DNA of 6,770 bases from Burkholderiaceae bacterium (lineage in GTDB: Bacteria; Pseudomonadota; Gammaproteobacteria; Burkholderiales; Burkholderiaceae), in the NCBI GenBank assembly GCA_022701965.1, contig JAKONL010000565.1:1-6770 (forward strand), read 5' to 3'. The notes below the pieces were generated by a model. It saw only the letters and a program-made list of their open reading frames with translations, did not search any database and was not told the origin of the DNA. This document shows, piece by piece, positions 1 to 5,190 of this stretch. Every line of letters starts with the position of its first letter. The stretch's first letter is position 1. Made by a program: the position numbers and the translations under genes.

Positions 1-459
1 CAGGAAGAACCAGTGCCAGTAGGCGCGCGCGAAGGCCTCGGTGGTGTTCTCGTACATCGAAAGCGTGGGCGCGATATCCAGCAGCATCGCCCGCTCGACC
101 TGCGCGGGATGATCGGCCGCGAGGCGATGCGCCACGCGTGCGCCGCGGTCGTGCGCCAGCACCTGGAAATGCTCGAAACCGTGATGCCGCATCACGGCCA
201 GCGCGTCGAGCGCCATCTCGCGCTTGCTGTAGTTGCAGTGCGCCGTGTCGGCCGGCGGACGGCCCGAATCGCCGTAGCCGCGCAGGTCCATCAGCACGAC
301 CGTGAAATGCGCGGTCAGCGCGGGCGCCACGCGATGCCAGATGAGGTGCGTCTGCGGATGACCATGCAGCAGCAGGAGCGGCCGGCCGTGGCCGCCGATG
401 CGGCCGTGCAGCGTCACGCCGTCGCGCATCACGTCGAAAGGAGCGAAATCGTTGAGCAC
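1..459 (-). CDS. Alpha/beta hydrolase, fluoroacetate (haloacetate) dehalogenase-like, C-terminus cut by window edge
   Basis: The 153 visible residues are the N-terminal half of an alpha/beta-hydrolase, read from a GTG at 459. In order they show an oxyanion-loop HGHPQ (residues 32-36), DLRGYGDS (58-65), the nucleophile elbow HDRGAR (103-108), an acidic LLDIAPT (126-132) and a cap-domain AYWHWFFL (146-153). In characterised fluoroacetate dehalogenases the elbow Asp is the nucleophile, the two Arg bind the substrate carboxylate, and a His-Trp pair in the cap binds halide. Here D104, R105, R108, D128, H149 and W150 have the same relative spacing as in the Rhodopseudomonas enzyme as I recall it (D110, R111, R114, D134, H155, W156). 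The elbow begins A-H-D-R-G instead of the usual G-x-D-x-G. The catalytic His and halide-binding Tyr would lie beyond the edge. The start is set by alignment to family N-termini (F-x-x-F, then DGV.L); no Shine-Dalgarno is visible. TTG at 495 or ATG at 429 are alternatives. An epoxide hydrolase is less likely but not excluded. It is divergent from the LysR gene, its probable regulator. Confidence 0.85.
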   Translation of the reverse strand, partial: MLNDFAPFDVMRDGVTLHGRIGGHGRPLLLLHGHPQTHLIWHRVAPALTAHFTVVLMDLRGYGDSGRPPADTAHCNYSKREMALDALAVMRHHGFEHFQVLAHDRGARVAHRLAADHPAQVERAMLLDIAPTLSMYENTTEAFARAYWHWFFL

Positions 460-466
460 GGCGTCG

Positions 467-495
467 AGTGTGCATGGCGCGGACGCTCGGATCAA
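467..495 (-). promoter_or_regulatory. Candidate promoter of the hydrolase, possibly leaderless
   Basis: On the minus strand, TTGATC (495-490) and CACACT (472-467) are separated by 17 bases, which resembles a weak sigma-70 promoter (4/6 and 3/6 matches). A start about 7 bases downstream would fall on the GTG at 459, giving a leaderless or nearly leaderless message. This fits the absence of a Shine-Dalgarno sequence. The proximal part is nearly identical to the sequence before pgsA. The match is weak, so this is an inference. Confidence 0.3.
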
Positions 496-521
496 GAAAC
501 AATCGGGCAATCCATTATTTC
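496..521. promoter_or_regulatory. Imperfect inverted repeat, candidate LysR-type operator
   Basis: GAAACAAT (496-503) and ATTATTTC (514-521) are inverted repeats matching at 7 of 8 positions across a 10-base spacer. The element lies in the divergent gap between the hydrolase and the LysR gene, just upstream of the LysR ribosome-binding site, in locally AT-rich DNA. LysR-type sites are usually a T-N11-A within dyad symmetry; here the central T and A are 10 bases apart, so the fit is approximate. The location suggests autoregulation together with control of the divergent hydrolase. Confidence 0.35.
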
Positions 522-534
522 CAGGAAGGCATGA

Positions 535-1461
535 ATGCAACGCGACGACCTGGCCCTGATCCTGGCCATCCGGCAGCGCGGCAGCCTGTCGGCGGCGGCG
601 GGCGCGCTGGACCTGGCGCCTTCGGTCGTGACCAAGCGGCTGGCGGCGATCGAGGCTCGCATCGGCCAGCGTCTGTTCGATCGCACCACGCGCCGCCTGA
701 GCCCCACGCCCGAGGGCGACGCGGTCTGCGCGCATGCCGAGAAGCTGCTCGAGGGCTTCGCCGCACTCGAAGCCGACCTCAGCGAGCGGCAGAGCGAACT
801 GCGCGGCGTGCTGCGCCTGGCCGCGACGCTCGGCTTCGGGCGCCGCTGGCTGGGTCCGGCGGTGGCGGACTTCCAGGCGCTGCATCCCGCGCTGCAGATC
901 CAGCTGCAGCTCACCGAGCACCTGCCCGACCTCAGCGCCGAGGGCTACGACGGCGCGGTCTGGCTCTGGTCGGTGCAGGGCGCGCGGGCATCGCAGTGGA
1001 CGGCACGGCGGCTGGCCCGCAACCAGCGCGTGCTGGTGGCGGCTCCCGCCTACCTCGCCCGGTGCGGCGAGCCGTCCGCGCCGGCGGATCTCGCCCACCA
1101 TGCGTGCCTGGCGGTGCTCGAGAACGAAGCGCCGGCGGCGCGCCAGCACGTGCACTGGACGCTCAGGCACGAGAAGGAAAGCGCCGCGGTCCGGGTCCGG
1201 GTGGCCGGGCCGCTGGCGAGCAATTCGGGCGAACTGGTGCGCGACTGGTGCCTTGCCGGCCAGGGCATCATGCTGCGCAGCCTCTGGGACATCGCCGCGC
1301 AGCTGGAAAGCGGCACGCTGGTGCGCGTGCTGCCCCAGCATTCCATGCCCGATGCCGACATCCACTGGGTCGCGCCCTGGCGGCCGCAGACGCCGCGGCG
1401 CGTGCGCCTGCTGGTCGACTTCCTGGCGGCGCGCTTCGCCGCGGAGCCGTGGAAGCCGTAA
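535..1461 (+). CDS. LysR-family transcriptional regulator
   Basis: A complete 308-residue protein, the usual length for LysR-type regulators. The N-terminal winged helix-turn-helix spans about residues 3-61: a helix-turn-helix at about 18-37 (SLSAAAGALDLAPSVVTKRL), then the typical IGQRLFDRTTRRLSPTPEG (43-61). A linker helix follows, then a periplasmic-binding-protein-like effector domain from about residue 90 to the end, with RRLARNQRVLVAAPAYLA and a C-terminal RRVRLLVDFLAARF like those of DmlR/CrgA-type members. The segment GAVWLWSVQGARAS stands where many relatives have D(L/V)A(I/V)R(I/V)G, so the effector pocket may differ. The ATG at 535 is supported by AGGAAGG at 523-529, five bases upstream; an ATG at 531 is out of frame. 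It is divergent from the dehalogenase-like hydrolase, the classical arrangement for a LysR regulator and its target, and convergent with the dehydrogenase gene. The effector is unknown; a carboxylate or haloacid would suit the neighbour but is inferred. Confidence 0.93.
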   Translation: MQRDDLALILAIRQRGSLSAAAGALDLAPSVVTKRLAAIEARIGQRLFDRTTRRLSPTPEGDAVCAHAEKLLEGFAALEADLSERQSELRGVLRLAATLGFGRRWLGPAVADFQALHPALQIQLQLTEHLPDLSAEGYDGAVWLWSVQGARASQWTARRLARNQRVLVAAPAYLARCGEPSAPADLAHHACLAVLENEAPAARQHVHWTLRHEKESAAVRVRVAGPLASNSGELVRDWCLAGQGIMLRSLWDIAAQLESGTLVRVLPQHSMPDADIHWVAPWRPQTPRRVRLLVDFLAARFAAEPWKP

Positions 1462-1489
1462 ACCGCTCGCCGCCGGGCCGGCGACCGGT
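1462..1489. terminator. Hairpin between convergent genes, candidate bidirectional terminator
   Basis: The gap between the LysR stop (1459-1461) and the dehydrogenase stop (1489-1491) is almost entirely one dyad. ACCG (1462-1465) pairs with CGGT (1486-1489), then after a C-C mismatch TCGCCG (1467-1472) pairs with CGGCGA (1479-1484), closing a 6-base loop. That gives ten GC-rich base pairs with one mismatch. No T-tract follows on either strand, so it is not a canonical intrinsic terminator, although its position between two stop codons fits a bidirectional one. Confidence 0.4.
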
Positions 1490-2577
1490 CAGCCCGCGAG
1501 TCGCCGACAGACGGCCTCGGTGATCTCCGTGCAGGTGGCCTGTCCGCCCAGGTCGCGCGGTACCGTCCGCCCCTCCGCGAGCACCGCTTCCACGGCCCGC
1601 TCGACCCGGTCGGCGTCGTGCTTCAGCGCCTCGTCCGCATGCTGGTCGCCGAGCCAGCGCAGCATCAGCGCGCCCGAGAGGATCGTCGCGATCGGGCTCG
1701 CGACGTTCTGGCCAGCGATGTCCGGCGCCGAGCCGTGGGCGCCCTGGAACAGTCCGTGGCGCTCGCCGAGCTCGGCCGACGCGGCGATGCCGAGCCCGCC
1801 GACCGTGCCCGCGCCGAGGTCCGAGATGATGTCGCCGAACATGTTCTCCGCGACGATCACGTCGTAGAAATCGGGCTTCTTGAGCATGTGGACCGTGATG
1901 GCGTCGGCGTAGGCGTGGTCGACATCGACGTCGTCGTAGTCGCGCGCCACCTCGTCGCAGACCGCCCGGAAGAACGCGTAGCTGCGCAGGATGTTGGCCT
2001 TGTCACAGACGGTCACGCGGCGCCGGCCGTCGCGCGGCGCGCCCTGGCGGCGACGCGCCAGTTCGAACGAGAAACGGGCCACGCGCTCCACGCCCTTGCG
2101 CGTGACGACCAGCGTGTCGGTCGCCACCTCGCCGCGCAGGACGACGCCGCCGCCGCGGCTCGCGTAGAGCCCTTCGGTGTTCTCGCGCACGATCACGTAG
2201 TCGATCTGGCCGGGCTGCCAGTCCCGCAGCGGCGACTGCACGCCGCGGTAGAGGCGAATCGGCCTCACGTTGGCGAACAGGTCGAGCCGGAAGCGCAGCT
2301 GCAGGTGCAGATCGTTGCCGACCTCGGTGCCGTCCGGATAGGTGACGCCCGGAAGGCCGGCGGCGCCGTGGAGGATCGCGTGCATCGAACGGCAGGCGGC
2401 GTACGTGTCGTCCGGAAGCACCGCGCCCGTGCGGGCGTAGTGCGCCGCGCCACCGTCGAATCGGGCGAAGCGCAGGCGTTCGGTGCCGCAGGCTTCGGCG
2501 AGCACCGCGACGGCCGACCGGCACACCTCGGGGCCGATGCCGTCGCCCTCGATGGTCGCGATGTCGTAGGTTGGCAT
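1489..2577 (-). CDS. NAD-type isocitrate/isopropylmalate dehydrogenase-family enzyme
   Basis: A complete 362-residue beta-decarboxylating hydroxyacid dehydrogenase. It shows the N-terminal IEGDGIGPEV (9-18), substrate-binding Arg at 95, 105 (FANVRP) and 131, VRENTEGLY (130-138) with the catalytic Tyr138, DKANILR (192-198) with the catalytic Lys193, metal-binding Asp at 225 (YAD), 249 and 253 (ENMFGDIISD), and HGSAPDIAGQNVASP (281-295). Family members oxidise and decarboxylate a 2-hydroxyacid with a 3-carboxylate, using Mg or Mn. Asp286 in HGSAPDIAG is the pattern of NAD-dependent members; NADP-dependent isocitrate dehydrogenases have Lys-Tyr there. The NTEGLY loop is closer to isocitrate, homoisocitrate and tartrate enzymes than to LeuB, which has TGGIY. 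Isocitrate, homoisocitrate, tartrate/malate or a substituted malate are all possible; the exact substrate cannot be read. The ATG at 2577 has AGGAG (2588-2584) six bases upstream. It is divergent from a Bug receptor, suggesting that the receptor's ligand or a derivative is the substrate. An open frame continues upstream of 2577 but is only a GC-rich shadow. Confidence 0.9.
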   Translation of the reverse strand: MPTYDIATIEGDGIGPEVCRSAVAVLAEACGTERLRFARFDGGAAHYARTGAVLPDDTYAACRSMHAILHGAAGLPGVTYPDGTEVGNDLHLQLRFRLDLFANVRPIRLYRGVQSPLRDWQPGQIDYVIVRENTEGLYASRGGGVVLRGEVATDTLVVTRKGVERVARFSFELARRRQGAPRDGRRRVTVCDKANILRSYAFFRAVCDEVARDYDDVDVDHAYADAITVHMLKKPDFYDVIVAENMFGDIISDLGAGTVGGLGIAASAELGERHGLFQGAHGSAPDIAGQNVASPIATILSGALMLRWLGDQHADEALKHDADRVERAVEAVLAEGRTVPRDLGGQATCTEITEAVCRRLAG

Positions 2578-2602
2578 GGTGTTCTCCTGAAGGTTCGAAT
2601 TC

Positions 2603-2632
2603 TGTATATTTGTATGACAAATATATCGGCAA
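2603..2632 (-). promoter_or_regulatory. Candidate sigma-70 promoter for the dehydrogenase
   Basis: On the minus strand TTGCCG (2632-2627) and TATACA (2608-2603) are separated by 18 bases, giving a predicted start near 2596 and a leader of about 20 bases that contains the AGGAG ribosome-binding site. The spacer and part of the -10 are covered by the perfect inverted repeat, an arrangement expected for repression. On the plus strand I could only find a weak -10-like TATATC (2622-2627) with no good -35, so the receptor promoter is not resolved. Confidence 0.35.
2605..2625. promoter_or_regulatory. Perfect 9-bp inverted repeat, probable GntR (FadR/FCD-type) operator
   Basis: The left arm TATATTTGT (2605-2613) and the right arm ACAAATATA (2617-2625) are perfectly complementary around a 3-base spacer. 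The core TTGT-N3-ACAA agrees with the TNGT-N3-ACNA form of operators bound by GntR regulators with FCD effector domains, which sense carboxylic acids. It lies in the middle of the 75-bp gap between two divergent genes and is a striking AT-rich island in GC-rich DNA. No GntR gene lies in the window. The nearby LysR protein is a less likely binder, because its sites normally have T-N11-A spacing. One operator could control both genes. Confidence 0.6.
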
Positions 2633-2652
2633 ACCACCGAAGGAGACAAACC

Positions 2653-3645
2653 TTGATCAGAACATTCGCCATCGTCGTCGCGCTGTGCCTGTCGTTCGCG
2701 ACCGCGCAGGCCCAGACGCCGCCGCCCGCCGACCGGCCGATCACGATGATCGTCACCGTGCCTCCAGGCGGCAGCACCGATGCGCTGGCGCGCCTGACCG
2801 CCGGGATGCTTTCCGCACGCCTCGAGCGATCGGTCGTGGTCGAGAACGTCACCGGCGCCGGCGGACTCGTCGGCATGCAGAAGTTCCTGCGCTCGCCCGC
2901 CGACGGGAGCGTGCTGCTGTTCATCAACCAGTCGCTGGTCATCCTGCCCTACCTGCATCCGAAGTCCGGCTACAGCCCGACGGCCGACGTCGAGCCGCTC
3001 GGGGTGGTGGCGAACGTCCCGATGGTGCTGTCCGTGAGCAACGCCTCGGGACTGACGAGCCTGCCCTCGCTCGTCGACCGGATGAGGAAGGCGCCGGGCA
3101 AGGTCAATTTCGGTTCGGGGGGGCCGGGCACCACGGCCCACCTGGCCGAGGCGCTGTTCCTCAGGCAGGCCGCCGTGCAGGGCGAGATGATCCAGTACCG
3201 TGGTTCCGGTCCCGCCCTCGCCGACCTGATGGCGGGGACCATCGACGCGGTGATCGACCAGACGGTGACGATGCTGCCGCTGCACAAGGACGCGCGCGTC
3301 AGGGCGATCGCGGTGACGGGCGGCGCGCGGCTGGCCGCGCATCCGGAAATCCCCACCTTCGCGGAGGCCGGCCTGCCGCAGTTCGACCTGACCATCTGGA
3401 ACGGCCTGCTGGCGCCCAGGGGCACGCCGGTCGACGTGCTCGCGCGCCTGAACGGCGCCCTGGCCGCCGTCGTCGCCAGCCCCGAGCTGCGCGCCCGTCT
3501 CGCTACGATGGCCGCGCAGGTTCCGGCCGACGGCCAGGCGGGGCCGGACCATTTCAGGCGCGTCGTCGCCCAGGAGAACGACCGCGTCGCGGCGCTGGCC
3601 AGGGCGGGCGCCTTCGTCGCGTCCGCCGAGGCCGCCGCCAGGTAG
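2653..3645 (+). CDS. Bug-family (TctC-like) periplasmic solute-binding protein
   Basis: A 330-residue receptor starting at TTG 2653, set by AAGGAG (2640-2645) seven bases upstream and by the signal peptide that then begins at once: a short basic start, hydrophobic FAIVVALCLSFATA (5-18), and cleavage near A20 in TAQAQ. Mature family hallmarks follow: ITMIVTVPPGGSTDALAR (30-47), the VVVENVTGAGGLVG loop, VNFGSGGPGTTAHLAEALF, YRGSGPALADLMAGTIDAVID and HPEIPTFAEAGLPQF. Bug proteins bind carboxylates (citrate, tartrate, glutarate, nicotinate and others) in the periplasm and deliver them to TctA/TctB membrane proteins or act in signalling. No such membrane genes adjoin it here, so it is an orphan receptor, as is common in Burkholderiales. 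It is divergent from a hydroxyacid dehydrogenase and shares its palindromic operator, which points to a hydroxy-carboxylate ligand, although the ligand cannot be read from the sequence. An in-frame ATG at 2614 lies inside the operator, has no ribosome-binding site, and would bury the signal peptide. Confidence 0.92.
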   Translation: MIRTFAIVVALCLSFATAQAQTPPPADRPITMIVTVPPGGSTDALARLTAGMLSARLERSVVVENVTGAGGLVGMQKFLRSPADGSVLLFINQSLVILPYLHPKSGYSPTADVEPLGVVANVPMVLSVSNASGLTSLPSLVDRMRKAPGKVNFGSGGPGTTAHLAEALFLRQAAVQGEMIQYRGSGPALADLMAGTIDAVIDQTVTMLPLHKDARVRAIAVTGGARLAAHPEIPTFAEAGLPQFDLTIWNGLLAPRGTPVDVLARLNGALAAVVASPELRARLATMAAQVPADGQAGPDHFRRVVAQENDRVAALARAGAFVASAEAAAR

Positions 3646-3650
3646 CTGCA

Positions 3651-3678
3651 CCGGGTCCGGGCGCTAGCCCGCGGCCGG
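3651..3678. terminator. Weak hairpin at the receptor/permease convergence
   Basis: CGGGC (3658-3662) and GCCCG (3667-3671) form a perfect stem with loop GCTA. An outer CCGG/CCGG pairing (3651-3654 with 3675-3678) is reached across a 3x3 internal loop. The structure straddles the 18-base gap between the receptor stop (3643-3645) and the permease stop (3664-3666). No T-tract follows, and such pairings arise easily in GC-rich DNA, so its role in termination is uncertain. Confidence 0.22.
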
Positions 3679-4581
3679 AGGCGCGCGCTCGCGGCCCACG
3701 ACCAGGCTGACGCCGATCGCCGTGATCGCCGTACCGAGCAGCGTCAGCACCGTGACCGGCTCCCGGAACAGCAGCCACGCCATGATCGCCGTGCACGGCG
3801 GCACCAGATACAGCAGGCTGGTGACGGCCGTCGCCGTGCCGCGCTGGATGAGGATGTAGAACAGCGAACTCCCACCGAGCGTCAGCACGAGGACCGACCA
3901 GGCCAGCGCACCGATCGAATAGGCGTTCCACTGGATCGACGCGGTCTCCAGCAGCGCGAAGGGCAGCGTCGCCAGCAGCGCCGCGCCCTGCTGCACCATG
4001 TTCGCGCTGCGTGCGTCGCAGGGCGCGACGAAACGCTTCTGGTAGAGCGTGCCGGCCGTGATCGACAGCAGCGCCACGGTCGCGAGGCCCATCGTCGTCG
4101 GGCTGACTTCACCGCCCTGCATCAGCTTGCGGAACACCACCAGCACCAGACCGGCGAAGCCCAGCGCCAGCCCGAGCCACTGCCGCCGGGACACCGCACC
4201 GCCGCGCGACGCCAGCCAGACGGCCGTGAGCACCGGCTGGATGCCGACCATCAGCGCGACGAGGCCGGCGCCCATGCCCGCGTGCACGGCGGCCCAGACG
4301 CCACCGAGGTAGCCCGCGCTCATGAGAATGCCCGTCACGGCGAGATGCAGCCACTGCGCCCGCCCCGCCGGCAGCGCGACGCGGGCCAGCGCGGTCCACA
4401 GGCCGAAGCACAGCAGGCTCAGCCCATAGCGCAGCACCAGGAACTTCAGGGGCGGCGCGTAGGGCATGCCGAAGCGCGCGACGATGAAGCCGGTGCTCCA
4501 GACCAGCACGAAGACCGCCGGCATCGCCCGCAACCAGCCCGCAGCGCCGGCGTCGCCGGTCGTCCGGGCCGGCGGGTTCAT
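3664..4581 (-). CDS. EamA/DMT-superfamily permease (10 TM)
   Basis: A 305-residue polytopic membrane protein made of two tandem EamA halves, about residues 18-140 and 155-290, each with about five hydrophobic helices. The first half opens with the family's FVLVWSTGFIVARFG (24-38), followed by LKFLVLRYGLSLLCFG. The second half ends with LVPPCTAIMAWLLFREPV and a final helix LTLLGTAITAIGVSLVVG, the typical end of each EamA repeat. Family members are mostly inner-membrane exporters of amino acids or other small metabolites; the substrate here is unknown. Its ATG (4581-4579) overlaps the pgsA stop (4580-4578) as ATGA, so it is last in the uvrC-pgsA-permease run and probably translationally coupled to pgsA. 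It ends 18 bases from the stop of the convergent receptor gene. Nothing suggests a role in phospholipid synthesis. Confidence 0.9.
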   Translation of the reverse strand: MNPPARTTGDAGAAGWLRAMPAVFVLVWSTGFIVARFGMPYAPPLKFLVLRYGLSLLCFGLWTALARVALPAGRAQWLHLAVTGILMSAGYLGGVWAAVHAGMGAGLVALMVGIQPVLTAVWLASRGGAVSRRQWLGLALGFAGLVLVVFRKLMQGGEVSPTTMGLATVALLSITAGTLYQKRFVAPCDARSANMVQQGAALLATLPFALLETASIQWNAYSIGALAWSVLVLTLGGSSLFYILIQRGTATAVTSLLYLVPPCTAIMAWLLFREPVTVLTLLGTAITAIGVSLVVGRERAPPAAG

Positions 4582-5144
4582 TTGGCCCGGGCCCGGATCT
4601 CCGGTATCGCCTTCTGCAGGTAATACACCATCGACCACACCGTGAGCACGGCCGACACCCAGATCAGCCACTGGCCCCAGAGGCCCGTGTCGACCAGGCC
4701 GAACAGCACGCCGTCGTAGAGCAGGAACGGGATCGCCACCATCTGCACCACCGTCTTGACCTTGCCGAGCATGTGCACCGCCACGCTCTTGCCCGCGCCG
4801 ATCTGCGCCATCCATTCGCGCAGCGCGGAGATCGCAATCTCGCGGCCGATGATGATCAGCGCGACGAAGACGTCGGCGCGGTTGAGGTGCACCAGCACCA
4901 GCAGCGACGCGCAGACCAGGAACTTGTCGGCCACGGGATCGAGGAACGCGCCGAAGGCGGAAGTCTGGTTGAGCTTGCGCGCGAGGAAGCCGTCGAGCCA
5001 GTCGGTGGCGGCGAAGGCGATGAACATGACCGTGGCGATCACGTTGCGCATCGGCTCGGCGATGGGCAGGTAGAACACGCCGACGATCAGCGGGATCGCG
5101 ACGATGCGCGTCCAGGTCATGATGGTCGGCAGGGTCCAGAACAT
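4578..5144 (-). CDS. pgsA: CDP-diacylglycerol--glycerol-3-phosphate 3-phosphatidyltransferase
   Basis: A complete 188-residue integral membrane enzyme, the usual PgsA length. It makes phosphatidylglycerol phosphate from CDP-diacylglycerol and glycerol 3-phosphate, the committed step to phosphatidylglycerol and cardiolipin at the inner membrane. The CDP-alcohol phosphatidyltransferase signature is intact: D48-W-L-D51-G52-F-L-A55-R56, then G65-A-F-L-D69-P-V-A-D73, supplying the four metal-binding and catalytic Asp. The N-terminus MFWTLPTIMTWTRIVAIPLI is close to the family's LPN-LT-R start, with Thr in place of the usual Asn. Several hydrophobic helices follow, including about 8-26, 78-98, 122-140 and 155-176. 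It lies 46 bases downstream of uvrC on the same strand, a pairing conserved in many proteobacteria. Its stop overlaps the permease start. No Shine-Dalgarno precedes the ATG at 5144, where a sequence shared with the hydrolase gene is found instead. Confidence 0.96.
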   Translation of the reverse strand: MFWTLPTIMTWTRIVAIPLIVGVFYLPIAEPMRNVIATVMFIAFAATDWLDGFLARKLNQTSAFGAFLDPVADKFLVCASLLVLVHLNRADVFVALIIIGREIAISALREWMAQIGAGKSVAVHMLGKVKTVVQMVAIPFLLYDGVLFGLVDTGLWGQWLIWVSAVLTVWSMVYYLQKAIPEIRARAK

Positions 5145-5161
5145 GGCGTCGATTGTGCATG
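5145..5161 (-). promoter_or_regulatory. Element directly before pgsA, -10-like, shared with the hydrolase start
   Basis: The 16 bases before the pgsA ATG (5160-5145 on the minus strand) match the 16 bases before the hydrolase GTG (475-460) at 15 positions. Both contain a -10-like hexamer, CACAAT here (5157-5152), seven bases before the start codon, where a transcript could begin on the ATG itself. No convincing -35 lies 16-18 bases further upstream, and pgsA may simply be co-transcribed with uvrC. Whether it acts as an internal promoter is an inference. Confidence 0.25.
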
Positions 5162-5190
5162 ACGGCCATGTCGGCCCGCCGCGTGCCGCC

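Noticed and set aside
13..534. Plus-strand open frame opposite the hydrolase
   Set aside because: It is antisense to a frame with intact dehalogenase motifs, and its translation is His/Arg/Ala-rich without known features.
468..1867. Long plus-strand open frames in other frames over the LysR gene (468-1523 and 734-1867)
   Set aside because: Translations are Arg/Ala/Pro-rich and lack domains; the 535-1461 frame is an unmistakable LysR protein with a ribosome-binding site.
2594..2602. Short overlapping palindromes TTCGAA and GAATTC beside the operator
   Set aside because: Six-base palindromes are expected by chance and have no partner copy at a regular distance.
1618..2652. Plus-strand open frame running into the receptor gene from within the dehydrogenase
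   Set aside because: It is antisense to a well-supported dehydrogenase, and the receptor's signal peptide and ribosome-binding site place its start at 2653.
2578..3651. Minus-strand open frame continuing upstream of the dehydrogenase ATG at 2577, opposite the receptor gene
   Set aside because: Its translation is Arg/Gly/His-rich with no family pattern, it runs through the operator and ribosome-binding site, and it mirrors the codon pattern of the receptor gene on the other strand.
4582..5169. Upstream extension of the permease frame across pgsA
   Set aside because: Antisense-like Arg/His/Gly-rich translation overlapping pgsA in another frame; the permease proper begins at the ATGA overlap.
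5145..5190. Possible terminator or tRNA between uvrC and pgsA
   Set aside because: The 46-base gap is too short for a tRNA and shows no convincing stem followed by a T-tract.
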